A stretch of 64,000 nucleotides of DNA, taken from contig JAOBSW010001170.1 of the NCBI GenBank assembly GCA_026214975.1, forward strand, positions 1 through 64,000, given 5' to 3'. This DNA is from Gentiana macrophylla. Taxonomy: Eukaryota; Streptophyta; Magnoliopsida; Gentianales; Gentianaceae. Of the stretch, positions 23,301 through 34,367 are shown piece after piece. Under the pieces are notes generated by a model that ran no database searches, was not told the origin of the DNA, and saw only the letters and a list, made by a program, of their open reading frames with translations. Made by a program: the position numbers and the translations under genes. Within the stretch, counting starts at the first letter, position 1, and each line of letters opens with the position of its first letter.

Positions 23301-25750
23301 TGGAGAAGGTCTATCGATGAGGAAACAAGACAAAATCTAGTTATGTTTATCTCCTCCGATGATCCAACAAGTTTTGAGGGAAGTCGCAATCATCAAAAAT
23401 GGATAGATGCAATGAACTTGGAGATGGAGTCCATTGTTAAAAACCGGACATGGCAACTAGTTGAAGCACACTGCGAGGCAAAGGTCATTGGAGTTAAGTG
23501 GATATCTGAGACAAAATTGAATGTAAATGGTGAAGTGGACAAGTGTAAGGCAAGACTTGTTGCCAAGGGTATGCACAAGAGAAAGGAATTGACTACAATG
23601 AAGTGTTTGCACCAAGAGCTAGATGGGACACAATCGAACTCTTATGGCTTTGGCAACTAAGAATGGATGGATACTCCATCAATTGGATGTAAAAGTGCCT
23701 TCTTGTATGGAGAATTACAAGAAGATGTCTATGTTGCTCAACCTCGCGGTATGAAAAACAAGGAGAAGAGGCTAAAGTGTACAAATTGAAAAAGGCTTTA
23801 TATGGTTTGAAACAAGCCCCAGGGGCATGGTTCAAATGAGAATTGAAGGTTACTTTTAAGCCAGGGCTTTGAAAAAGCAAATTTATGAACATACTTTGTT
23901 TGTCAAAAGGGAAGGCAAAACAGCAGTCTCATTGTAAGCATATATGTTGATGACCTTGTCTTTACAGGTAACAACTCTGACATGCTAAATTCATTCAAGA
24001 ACTCCATGAAGAATGAATTTGAAATGACTGATTTGGGTGTCATGAGTTATTTCTTGGGAGTGGAAGTACAACAAACTGCTAGAGGTATTCACATCTGTCA
24101 AAGAAAATATGCAGAGGAAATTCTGGAAAAATTTGGAATGAAGGACTGTAATCCTGTCAAAAATCCTTTAGTACCTGGAAACAAGTTGACTAAAGATGAG
24201 GAGGGCAAGAAGGTTGATTCAACTCATTATAAACAGCTAATTGGAAGCTTGATGTACCTAACTGCTACTAGACCTGACTTAATGTATAGTGTCTGTTTGT
24301 TAAGTAGATTCATGGCCAATCCAATGGAATCTCATATGATGGCTGCAAAAAGGGTGCTCAGATATTTGAAAGGAACTACTGGACTAGGAATTATGTACAA
24401 GGTTGGATGTCCTGATGATTTACTAGCATACACTGATAGTGACTATGCTGGGGACACTGATGAATTTAAGAGCACTTCTGGATATGTGTTCTTACTAAGT
24501 AAAGGGGCTGTGGCATGGTCATCTAAGAAACAATCAGTGGTCACATTGTCAACAACTGAAGCAGAATTTATTGCTGCTGCTGCCTGTGCTTGCCAAAGTG
24601 TTTGGATGTTGAATATTTTGAAACAAATAGGTGAAACTCAAGCTGACTCCATTACTATACTATGTGATAACTCTTCCACTATTCAGCTTGCTAAGCATCC
24701 AGTGTTCCATGGAAAAAGCAAACACATTGCAATCAGATTTCATTTTCTGAGGAATCTCACCAAGGAAGGCACAATTAAGATCACACACTGTGGTACAAGA
24801 GAACAAATTGCTGATATGTTTACTAAGCCTTTAAGGCTGGAAGTTTTTGAAAGATTCAGAGCTGCACTTGGAATGAAGATGGCTACGGATGTAAACTGAA
24901 ATGCAATATGCATTTTAGTTTAGGGGAGGATTTGTTTGGTTTGTTTGACCTTTTCTCTGCACATTAGCTAAATAATAGGACTGATCAGGTGTTGTTTGTT
25001 ATTTCTCCTACATTTACGGGTAGTGCTTGGTCTCCACTTTGGAGATTTTGTAGGGATTTCAGTTATTCCTCTTTCTTGTATTTTGCTATTTAAAGCTTCA
25101 GTTGCTATCAAATAAATGCAGAGTTTTCGTTTTGATTCTATTACTCCAATTGTTAAATACTTGCAACAGTGTGTCGATGAACAATGGGCATATTTGCTGT
25201 TTAATTTTTGAGTATTTAATTTTACTGTTTATTCTTGTTTAGCTGTTCAAGCTTATGAGCCACAAAATACATCAAAATTAAAGGTGTTCATGCATGATTA
25301 CTGCAATTCCAGTGGTCATTAGAATTGTTCTTCTGATTTTTTCCCTCCTTGTTAGTTGAAAAATGTGGGTAAAAGTCTGTTATAATTAGCTATCTTGTTG
25401 TGCACCTCTGTTGAGTAAAATACTGTATGTTCTTGTGGTTATTTAGACCTCGAAAAAGCTCCAGGCTATTAAGAATTTTGTTAACAAAAAAAATCATGGA
25501 CTCTAATTTGAATTATTCCACAGAATGTTCTTCGTGTCAAAATCGAAAATAAATACACGCTAGGGAAAGATTTTGTGTCTATTAGGATTTGTATCTATAC
25601 TAATTCTATTATTCTAGTGCAAAGTTATCTATATTTCGCTGGTTAGAATAACTTCGGTGCTTAGATTTCACGGATAGGTCATATGTAATCAAATGTTAAC
25701 AATCTCTCTGTTTTGTTTTGTTTTGTTTTTGGGGTGTGTCAGAATAAGCT
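20371..25750 (+). CDS. Candidate small secreted-protein ORF split by the Copia insertion
   Basis: Exon 20371-20428 starts at ATG, encodes a hydrophobic leader (MITPIPLSVILRIILCWVL) and ends at a phase-1 GT donor. After an AG acceptor, 25243-25283 completes the codon and reads AVQAYEPQNTSKLK, ending at a GT donor in phase 0. A possible last exon, 25743-25750 and onward to the same stop at 25748-25750 (25743-25850 by coordinates of the TGA at 25848-25850), would give about 68 residues. The leader resembles a signal peptide with an A-V-Q-A cleavage context. The intron between the first two exons contains the whole 4.6-kb Copia element. The first exon might instead be a 5' leader (uORF) of the purine gene at 26003. 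I recognise no family. Confidence 0.25.
20600..20835 (+). repeat. 5' LTR of the Copia element
   Basis: 236 bp, TG...CA ends, matching the 3' LTR at 24933-25168 base for base by eye. It contains a TATTTAAAG TATA-like site (about 20754) and an AATAAA signal (about 20780). Confidence 0.93.
20836..20850 (+). other. Primer-binding site
   Basis: ATTGGTAGCAGAGCC directly follows the 5' LTR. It differs by one base from the usual TGGTATCAGAGCC complementary to the 3' end of initiator methionine tRNA. Confidence 0.8.
23982..24899 (+). pseudogene. Copia RT C-terminus and RNase H, intact portion
   Basis: A 305-codon open frame that begins just downstream of the YVDD catalytic box. It carries the RT connection region (FEMTDLGVMSYFLGVEVQ, LIGSLMYLTATRPDL) and then RNase H (YTDSDYAGD, STTEAEF, LCDNSS, HIAIRFHFLR, MFTKPL). 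The upstream polyprotein is broken, so this is the clean tail of a non-autonomous element, not a host gene. The contrast with the ragged 5' half is notable. Confidence 0.9.
24933..25168 (+). repeat. 3' LTR of the Copia element
   Basis: 236 bp, preceded by the purine tract at 24922-24930 and followed by the target duplication GTGTG. No difference from the 5' LTR was found by eye. Confidence 0.93.
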
Positions 25751-26002
25751 GTTTATGCAAGTCATGAATAAATTTCATGTTATTGTACTAATTCAGATTG
25801 TTGACCTTCTAGGTTTCAAGCACAATCAATTTGTTGGATTTATGCATTGAGCTTGGGTAAACATTCTAAACAGTAATTTCAAGCTGATGTACATCTGAGT
25901 ACTTCTACGTTGCAGCCTCTTTTTCCCCTTAATCAGAGAAGAAATAAAGTACATAGAAATTAGGTGATTGTTAGAGCACATCTTTAACTTTAAGGTTTTG
26001 AA

Positions 26003-28740
26003 ATGGAGGCCCAAATATCGTGTCTTGGGTGTTCTTCGACTCCCGGTCTATGCCCCAAAACGCGTATTAGTCAAACACTGCCCACCTCAGTATCTCCTTT
26101 TTCTTCACTAAAGATTCGAGCAACAAAAAGCACTGCTTTCAAAACTAGATTCTGTGTTTATTCTTGTACATTTTCTACCAACCCGAGATTGAAGAGCACC
26201 GGTTGTATAGACAATTTACAGAAGGAAATCGTTGAAGATTCTCCAGATGAATCATATCCCAAAGTTAGGAGGAAAAAGTTGGCTGTTTTTGTATCCGGTG
26301 GAGGTTCAAACTTCAAATCTCTTCACGAGGGCTCTGTCAACGGACTTGTTCATGGAGATATTTCTGTCCTTGTTACCAACAAGCCAGGTATAATTGGACA
26401 TCGTACTATGATTTGTTGCGTGTTTTGTCATCTACAAGTGCCTGTTGTCGGAACTCAATCCTAATCGAATAATCTTCTTAGATTTGTTTAACTTTTTTGC
26501 TTTTGTTGTTGCATCTGTCCATTTGTTGTTCAAATGAAAATATATTGCAAATACTAGATAAAACGTATTTCCCCATTACTACGAAATCCGAGAATTTTAT
26601 TTTATCAGGGGAAATATTCGCTTCTTGTCTGTTGCTGGAGTTGTTCAACTCACCTCGTTTTTTGTTTTGCGTAAATCGCATCTTATACATCCTCTTGTAA
26701 TCGTGTGTGCAACAGACTCTGGAGGTGCAGAGTTTGCGAGAGATAAGGGCATTCCTGTCATTCTATTTCCCAAAGTAAAAGATGGGGCTGGCTTATCTTC
26801 AAAAGACCTCGTGGCTGCGCTCAAGTTGGTATTTTTTTTTTTCAAGAAGTGTCCATTGTATCTTTTGGCCTCATATGTTTTCATTCACCCCACCAAAAGA
26901 GATCTCGTATTCGGGCCTTAACTTTTTTTAATTGGAGAAAATACTATGTGCATAAAGGCAAAAATGCCTTATATTTTGGGGCGGAGCCCGGAGGTAGTAA
27001 TTGAGAGGGAAAATAGAATATAAGGTGGTCGTGTATGTGCACGTGTGTGTTTTACTTATTGTAATCTCGGTTTGTCTTATTATTTGCAGAGCTTATGAGA
27101 TTGACTTCATTCTATTAGCTGGATACTTAAAGCGAATACCACTTGAGCTGATTAAAGCTTATCCAAGATCTATATGGAATATTCACCCTTCACTTCTTCC
27201 GGCATTTGGTGGCAAAGGATACTACGGTATGAAGGTGCATCAAGCCGTCGTTGCTTCTGGAGCAAGGTATTATTTTTCTACCCAGTTCCGTAACTTAACC
27301 AACCATACGATGAATAAGATCTAGTATGGTCAAGTTCTTTGTCTCTGCGTAGTCGTGGAATCTTGATTAGAATATGCGTTTGGTCCATTGCTATGTGTTT
27401 TATTGGCATAATCAATCATATAACCTATAATGCACGAATGCTATTGTCTGGTAGTGTGTCCCTTGTTCAATATGTATCCGACACAGATACGCATTGGATA
27501 CTTAGGATCGGAGGGCATATTTCTATTTTTAAAAAGTTGGATACATAATTTGGATATGCTTATTTTTGTAACTCGTTGTGTGAAATGAAGAATCATGTTG
27601 AAAATTGAGTAAACCTAAAAACCACAACATAATTAATGAAAAGTTATCCAAAATGTGATGAAAAACTACTTAAAAATGAAGGGAACACCGATGATTGTTT
27701 TATTTTATGTGTTTTAATATTTACTATTTTGTCCATATAATTTTATTATGTACAATTAAATCCTCACAGTTTTAATATAAACTCATGTGCCTTCCGATTC
27801 TGCATCCTATTATTTTGAAAATCTAACACCCATGTATCATGTATCCACGTATCTGCACTGTGCAACATAGACCATAACTGTCATTAGTATGTATTGGCAT
27901 TATGCAATAGGGGATGGGGGTGCATTGGTGCTTACAGAAGATCCGTATTTATGCGTTCTTGTTCTACCGGCAACTTGTAGTGCACAATCCTAAACCTTGT
28001 TGCAGTATTTACATTTGGCTTGAGAACATCATATAATATATTTTCATGCTTTTCGTGTTTCGTGTAGATACTCTGGCGCAACGATCCATTTTGTTGATGA
28101 GGAATACGATACAGGGCGAATCCTTGCACAGAGGATTGTACCTGTGAATGCTAACGACAAAGCAGAGGATTTAGCTGCAAGGGTTCTCCGCGAGGTACTC
28201 TCATAAATATTGTTGTGAATTGGAATTGTTTTTTACTTCACTATATGTGTATATATATGCTTTGCCTTAAGTTTTAGGGATAAAGACACTTTTGTTTCAC
28301 AATTTTGCGTTTGTATCCCAATGTTTAATCTTGACACTTTTACCCCCTCATCATGCTATGTTTTTTCCCATTGCAAGTCCAAAGTCACACGTGTCCATAA
28401 TCTTCCAATGAAGGTACTACATTATCTAGCCAATAAAAACTTGCACATGGCAAAAATGGAATGGAAAGGTTAAAAAATAATGCGTAGTTGTGGGGTAAAA
28501 GTGTTGCAATGAAACATAGGGGGTAGAAATGCGAAAATCGTGAAACCAAAGGGGACCAAAAGTGTCGTGATCCCAAAATTTTAGTTTGATGATTTTTTTG
28601 TTTATTGGACTTGAATGTGTGTACAGGAGCACAAGCTGTATGTGGAAGTTGCTAATGCATTATGTGAAGAGAGGATTTTTTGGCGAGAAGACGGTGTCCC
28701 TATTATCCAAAGCAAGGAAAATCCCAATCATTATGTGTAA
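26003..28740 (+). CDS. PUR3: Phosphoribosylglycinamide formyltransferase (GAR transformylase, PurN type), plastid
   Basis: Five exons: 26003-26387, 26716-26824, 27090-27266, 28068-28194 and 28627-28740, all with GT-AG introns in compatible phases, give 303 residues. The enzyme transfers a formyl group from 10-formyl-THF to GAR, the third step of de novo purine synthesis. The first ~85 residues are Ser/Thr-rich without family motifs, fitting a chloroplast transit peptide. The core begins KLAVFVSGGGSNFKSL, continues LVTNKPD (codon split by intron 1), and carries the active-site region FILLAGYLKRIP, the signature NIHPSLLPAFGGKGYYG with the catalytic Asn and His, and HFVDEEYDTGRI with the catalytic Asp, ending at TAA 28738-28740. 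No frameshift is seen. The ATG at 26003 gives the longest transit peptide. Confidence 0.93.
28277..28574. mobile_element. MITE with imperfect TIRs in an intron of PUR3
   Basis: The left end GGGATAAAGACACTTTTG and the reverse complement of the right end (GGGATCACGACACTTTTGG) are imperfect inverted repeats. The homology continues inward through TTTCAC.ATTTT.GC. The element is about 298 bp, non-coding, and lies in the last intron. A partial relative with the same left end occurs near 31926 in an intron of the Tim17-family gene. No clear target duplication was found. Confidence 0.65.
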
Positions 28741-29122
28741 CAATAATGTCTCTCCACACTTCTTCAGAGGATTAAGTTGCTTCCGGTTTTTTGGCCTGTT
28801 TTCCGTGTGCAAAAAGCGCACAGGCTTCTTTTTCTGAAATAATGTCAGGAATTTAATCACAGGTTTCTTCGACGCAGATGATGCTATAGTTCGTAGAATC
28901 AGGACATTTAGTGGCACTGGCACCACACTTCCTTTTGCAGACTGGTTTTTGATTAGTTTTAGAATCATTTCTATGGCACCACATCTGGCTAGCTGATTTC
29001 ATCTTAGTTAAGGTTTGACTTTTGTCAGATGCGGTGCCACAGAGTCGATTTTCAACATAAGGAGAATCGACTCTCGGTGCATCCGGTAGGTGCACATTTA
29101 TTAGATTTTTGGGGTGACATTT

Positions 29123-29180
<58 letters not shown>

Positions 29181-29600
29181 TGAGAATCATTGGGGTGACA
29201 TTAGTAGTATTTCTGTGGTGCTATTAAAGACGCCGTAAAAATAAAAAAACACATTTCAGTTTTACCTGTAACTTGACTTAATGAAGGTGATGAAATGACT
29301 TCAGTTTCTTCTTTCATTTTGTATTTTATTGTTACCGCAGAAAATACTCGGGTTGGTGTTTTTAAAGGTTGAGTAAGGTACGTATTTGATTTTTCAAAAC
29401 TCGTAGGGTAAAATAGTATGAATATTTTACCTGTCATAGTAACTGCTCTATGCATTATACAGCATGTTATTCAAACCAAACCGATATAGAATGATTTGAT
29501 GTTGGCTTTTTCTTAGTTAACGCTGAGTAACCGAACCGAAACAAATCGATATACTATAATGTAATGAAAATAATGAAGGAGAAGGAATGAAAATGAGCAA
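28741..29600. other. 3' flank of PUR3
   Basis: AT-rich 3' flank containing a 51-base T tract (29129-29179). No gene is supported. The open frames here overlap the T tract or are random. Confidence 0.5.
29109..29203 (-). mobile_element. Poly(A)-type retroinsertion with direct repeats
   Basis: TTGGGGTGACATT occurs at about 29109-29121 and again at about 29189-29201. Between the copies there is almost only a run of 51 T. A near-pure poly(A) on the minus strand flanked by a 13-bp direct repeat looks like a severely 5'-truncated LINE/SINE product. Confidence 0.5.
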
Positions 29601-30095
29601 AGCACACCGCCCACCTCACCCCACCTACCACTTTACCTTACAGCAGTTGCACTCTCGTTCTACTCTATCTTAACCCCCCACCCTACATCTCCACACACCT
29701 CGCGCCCCATCCTCTAACCTACCCTCTCACCTCTACCCTTCCACATGCCCTTACCTTATTCTGTCCCCACCCTACCTTACACCGACCCAACCCTATTCTA
29801 AACCCCAACTTTACACCACTTCAACCTGCTCTTATACCATGCACCTCCCCTCCGTCTCACCCTCACGCAACCTTACCTTACCCCCTTACCTTACCCGGCC
29901 CGGCCCGACCTACACCATCATACCCAACCACCTCATCCTCACTCACCATGCCATACACTCTCACCTCTATCACACCCTACTCCGTCCTTACCCATCTTTA
30001 CCCCACTTTGTTTCGCTACACCTACCCTGCCCCATCCTGCCATCTCACATTTATTCCATTCTTAGTGTACCTCATGCATCACCTCATTCCCATCA
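29600..30095. repeat. C-rich, G-poor low-complexity block
   Basis: About 500 bp composed almost entirely of C, T and A on this strand, with degenerate motifs such as ACCTTACC, CACCCTAC and AACCCTATTCTAAACCCC. Open frames in it are artefacts of the missing G. It resembles degenerated CCCTAAA-like or minisatellite DNA and separates PUR3 from the Tim17-family gene. Confidence 0.7.
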
Positions 30096-30299
30096 CTCAT
30101 CACAATAGGATATGTTGTTTATTACAAATCTAATCTATTTCATTACGTCAGATGTGAAGCATAATAATGAAATGTTTTTATTCAGTTATATATGTAGTAT
30201 ATTACTATATTTTATTTCATTGTAAAATAATAAATAAATAAATAAGAAAGCCAAGTGACGTCGTTATGGATGATCGTATCTTTTGTGTTGTGTTTAATC

Positions 30300-30520
30300 C
30301 TTTCTCGACGCCCCCGCTCCACTTTCTGACTATCTCCGGCTGAAGCTAGAGCTTTCTCCGCCGTCAACTTGCATCTCAGCCTTTTCATCACTCTTAGGTA
30401 CGTCTTTTGTTCAAATTAAGCTTTTATCTTCAATCATTCTCAGCTGGATTGTGCTTAATCTTTCTCATTTCATACCGCAAGTAATCCTTCATCTAAACTA
30501 TGTGTAGCTTCACTCTATTT
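30300..30520 (+). promoter_or_regulatory. Promoter/leader and first-intron start of the Tim17-family gene, duplicated at RPS7
   Basis: The untranslated first exon ends near 30397, followed by GTACGT. The block is clearly homologous to 34262-34480 at RPS7; both contain GGCTGAAGCTAG, TTTCTCCGCCG, CATCTCAGCC, then TTCAAT.ATTCTCA and TTTCTCATTTCAT within the intron. A TGACGTCG bZIP-type site lies near 30256. Confidence 0.75.
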
Positions 30521-30826
30521 GAGAATTCTGTATTACTTTAATTCCTGTTGAATCATGTTTCTATCTCCTATTTTAAATTTTTCTTGAAATCAGACGGTGG
30601 ACGATTGATTGGTTTATCTCGAAATCGCATTTTATTTTACTACCGTTTTCCAGTTATGAATGTTTTTTGTTTTTGAATGGCCATTAAACTGTTCCTCACT
30701 TCATAAACATAGCTCAATGTTTAAAATTTAACTGAATCTGGACGAAATTGCAGATGGGAAGAAGTTTCAGAATCATTTTTGTCTGAGCAAATACTCTTCT
30801 TTAAGCTTTAAACAGCTGCAGATTAC

Positions 30827-33338
30827 ATGGAGGGCCAAGAGGAATCACACGATACTGTAATCAAAGTACGCTTCCTTCAATCAGTCGCTCAAAGTTTAGT
30901 TTAGTAACTTTAGTTTTGCTTTCCTGTGCTATTTTTTTTTTTGTTCTTTGTTTTTCTTTTAAGAGGTGAAAAGGACACATTTTGTGCTATTAGTGAGTTA
31001 TGATGAATCATGTAAATGAATGAGCTGTGCTGTTCCAATTTAGTATTCATTTTATTGTACACTTTGGGAATGTTCTGTTTATAATGATTGTTTTGTAAGT
31101 TTATGAGAAGTTATTGGTGAATTTCGTGAGTAATGAAGTCTATTTGGTAAAGGGTACAATGTGAAATCGCGAATATGCTTCAGTACTACTAAGGGAGTCC
31201 CGAGCCACTCATATTATCCGGTGTAGCAAACTGTATATTGTGTGCTAACCCAACCCCACCCCACCCCACCGAAACCCCCACCCTCCCTCAGAACACTGTG
31301 TTTCTTGTTAAGAGTTGACTTCAAATTTTCTTACCCCTCTCACCCCTTGAAGCTTATTTGTGGTGTTTTTATTTGTAGGCACAGTGGGATGGTAAATTTA
31401 AGGCCTTTTTCATTTTTTTTTGTTTTCTCTGGCATTTGTATGTTGTTTAGCATGGTTATGAGTAATTTTAGTTTGTTCTATACGTTGATCTTCTTTATAG
31501 GTGTTTCTAGACAATGCTCATTTTTCTTGTATTGCTCCTTGTTCCAGCTGATTACTTTACATCATCATTGGGTGTTTTTGTTCTTACATTGCTGACCTAC
31601 CGTAATGCACTTTTTCTGTTATTAGGGAACTCCGAAACTTGCTGGTACTGTTAACTGGGGTACAGCAACTGTAATCGGAATATTTGCTGGAATGTTGTAT
31701 GGAGGGAGCAAGGAAGGTGCTGCTTCTGCTGTAAGTACCGCATTCTTTTTCAGAGTATTATACCGCATTTTCGCTTCCAATGCATCGTATTTTGTCTAGT
31801 TCGTAATGGAGCTACATCTGATTAAGAAACGAGATTGGAGCTCTCGTTTGAATACTTGATGTTTTGCCCCAACTATCATATGCTGAGTATACAAGTGATG
31901 CATCTTAGTTTTTTTTTTAACGATGGGATAAAGACACTTTTGATTCCATTTGGTTCATGGATTTTGCTATCTTAGCCTCAATATATAAATTGGACAAACT
32001 TAACCGTCGTCTATGCATATTTTATAATTTCAGTCCAGGGTGCAACATGTCTATGTTTTTAATCACTACAAGATATGAAACCGTATCCCTTCTTCCTTCT
32101 CTCAAGGTTGCTACCATCTGCCACTGCCACTGCCACTGCCTGCCTCCCCCCCTCAACCTCCTCTTAATCACCCACACCCCACCTCTCTCTAGACTACCCC
32201 CCCTCCTCCCCCTGGCTCCGGTAGTTCCCTCCTTGCTTATTGTACACTATTTTATCGATAAATCGGCTGCAAGAATTTCCTTCTTCTAAATAATTCATTA
32301 AAAGGAAGGATTACCTGTCTTTTGTTTCAGAGTAAAGACGCGGAAGTGATGCTGAAGCTTGGTGCAACAGCAGATAAACGTGAGCAACATAGATTAATGA
32401 GAGATGCTATGGAGAAAAGATTTCTCCAAATCACTCGTGGTTCAATAGTCGGTGGTGTTCGGCTTGGGATGTTCACAGCTGCATTCTGCGGCCTACAGAA
32501 TTTACTTGCTGAACAACGCGGTGTGCACGACGTTTACAATATTGTTGCTGCTGGTTCTGCTACTGCTGCAACTTTTGGTTTAGTATGTAAGTAGCTTCTT
32601 TTGATGCGTATATGCATTTCTACTTGGAAATTCTGCACCCTACTCCTCCTCTCAATAAGGAGTAGGGTGTAAATGAGTCGAGTTGATACTTACTAGGGCT
32701 CAAGCTTGACTTGACTAAAAAAAACTCGGGCTCGTAACTCGACTCGAGCTTGAACTCGAAAAATACTGAATCGAGTTAATCACTTTTGCGAGTTGAGTAG
32801 CTCGCGATTAGCTTAGCTCACTCACTAACGGTAATAAGGAGTCTCTGCAATTGAATTTCCCATTCGATCTTCGACTTTGCATTTGTAGTGCCTGGATCAT
32901 TGGCATGGCGTTTAAGGAATGTGATGGCGGGATCAATTCTTGGTGCAACATTATGCTTCCCACTTGGTAATGATTTTTTTTGCATCATTACATGGTATCA
33001 TGACTATTATCCTTTTTATAATCTTGACAATAGAGTTGCAAAAGCATACATATTACACATCCAGACACAAGAATTTACATTATATGTCGTTGATCGTTTT
33101 GATATAAATATACGTGTGATCTTGGGAACTGCGTCCCGGCAGAACTTGGGATTGTTATGCAAATGTTCTTTCTTTATTGTGATTGGCTGGTAAAAATGAT
33201 AAATACATTGCAGGTTGGCTTCAACTTAAACTCATTGAGAAAGCGAATGAAGGTAGACCGACTGATACCGCAGAAGCCAAAGGCGGTGGTGGTGTCGGCG
33301 CTGCAATTGAAAGGCTTGAAGGGAAATTAACCAAATAG
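30827..33338 (+). CDS. Tim17/Tim22/Tim23-family membrane protein
   Basis: Five coding exons (30827-30865, 31626-31730, 32331-32586, 32889-32966, 33214-33338) with GT-AG introns in matching phases encode 200 residues. A further intron lies in the 5' UTR (about 30398-30753), and a short upstream ORF starts just after it near 30754. Hydrophobic, glycine-rich segments include GTATVIGIFAGMLYGGSKEG (about 24-43), GSIVGGVRLGMFTAAFCGL (about 80-98), a third near 115-130, and MAGSILGATLCFPLGWL near 145-165. This four-segment pattern fits the Tim17/22/23 (PRAT) superfamily of mitochondrial or plastid membrane proteins. It is not Tim17, Tim22 or Tim23 proper by length and wording. Similarity to the complex I assembly factor TIMMDC1 is possible but unproven. 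Its leader is shared with RPS7. Confidence 0.85.
31920..32010. mobile_element. Partial copy of the PUR3-intron MITE
   Basis: GGGATAAAGACACTTTTG matches the left end of the element at 28277-28574, followed by a diverged stretch. No right end is found, so it is a truncated relative inside the second coding intron of the Tim17-family gene. Confidence 0.4.
32650..32860. repeat. CTCGA-rich dispersed repeat, copy 2
   Basis: Dense in CTCGAG, GACTCGA and CTTGACTTGACTA words. It lies in the third coding intron of the Tim17-family gene and matches copy 1 and copies 3-4 in vocabulary. Confidence 0.5.
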
Positions 33339-33829
33339 GGACACTACTGCAAGTAGTATATAATGTTTAGCAACCTTTTGCTCAGGTGGCGAAGTACGAT
33401 GTCGGGAAAATGATACATGCACAACTTCACAGACATAATTTTTGCACAAAATTTATATCTGACATCCGTTGCGGGTTTCATTTAGCTGTGTAAAGTTGCG
33501 CCTTTTGAGTTTGTGCATGTATATGACGTCGAATGTCATGTCTTTCGTGTGCCTAGGAGTTGTAGGTGAGCTGATCCCCTCCTGTGAGTTGTGTTTTGTG
33601 ATTCATCTCGTGGCAGTCATAAAATAAGCTTATTTTTCACGGGATTTCTTTCACGGGTGGGGATTCAGAGTCGAGTAGGTTTAAGCCTTCCGGTTTTTCC
33701 CCTGTTTTTGTGTGATCTTTGGTTTTGGATGGTTTGTTTACAAATACAGCTTTTATGAGCATTTTTCTGCATGATTTTAGATGAAATATGTCCAGGAGTA
33801 TAAAAAGTTGTATTCTTTATAGACAATAG

Positions 33830-34145
33830 ACAATGTAAATGATCTTAATCGAATTGAGCATATTTCGAATTTAAACGAACTCAAGTTCAAGCACAAATTG
33901 ATTATCAGCATTTTCGAATTTGAGCTAAATTCAAAGTATAAAAAATAAATCAAGAATACGTAATTAAAGTTGCACATAATTTTCTTACACGTACTCTCAA
34001 GTTTACGCTAAACTAATCGAGCATACCTATGTTTGTGAGCTAAACTAATCGAGCATACAAATGTTTGAGACTAATTCATTTTACATTCAGGTTCGATATC
34101 AAACCAAATTGTTCGAGCGAAAAGTTGAATCGAATTCAAATTACT
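33830..34145. repeat. CTCGA-type dispersed repeat, copy 3 (diverged)
   Basis: AT-shifted version with TCGAATTTGAGCTAAA, TAATCGAGCATAC (twice) and TTCGAGCG words. It lies between the Tim17-family gene and RPS7. Confidence 0.4.
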
Positions 34146-34189
34146 CATGAACTGTTCGATTCGTTTATGCCTGTGTGATGTGAATATGC

Positions 34190-34367
34190 GTATAGGGCCC
34201 TTGTTAGAATGGGCCTGTATAATTACAACCCAATGCAATAGTGTCAGCCTTATCTCCTTCGTTTATAAACCCTTCTCAACCGTCCACCTCCGCTGTCTGA
34301 TTTTCGAGGCTGAAGCTAGGGTTTCTCCGCCGCGCAAGTTCCATCTCAGCCTCTCCTTCAGTCTAAG
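34190..34367 (+). promoter_or_regulatory. RPS7 promoter and untranslated first exon
   Basis: AGGGCCC at about 34194-34200, a site II element TGGGCC at 34210-34215, a telo box AAACCC at 34267-34272 and its complement AGGGTTT at 34318-34324. Site II plus telo box is the usual architecture of plant ribosomal-protein genes. The first exon ends at 34367, before GTATGT. Confidence 0.75.

Larger units (their letters stand above)
20600..25168 (+). mobile_element. Ty1/Copia LTR retrotransposon, polyprotein broken
   Basis: Two 236-bp LTRs (20600-20835, 24933-25168), identical as far as I can see, begin TGTTTGG and end GCAACA. They are flanked by the 5-bp duplication GTGTG (20595-20599, 25169-25173). 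A primer-binding site TGGTAGCAGAGCC (initiator Met tRNA type) follows the 5' LTR and a purine tract AGGGGAGGA precedes the 3' LTR. Domains run in Copia order: Gag (about 20890-21490), zinc knuckle CYKCHNLGHFGYEC (from about 21632), GAG-pre-integrase with LWHKRFGH (about 22186), integrase with TDRGGEF (about 22563), RT with YVDD (about 23943) and RNase H. Gag to RT is split by stops and frame changes; 23982-24899 is one clean 305-codon frame. Confidence 0.93.

Noticed and set aside
29839..30133. Pro/His/Ser/Thr-rich open frames
   Set aside because: They arise from the G-free C-rich block, where stop codons are rare.
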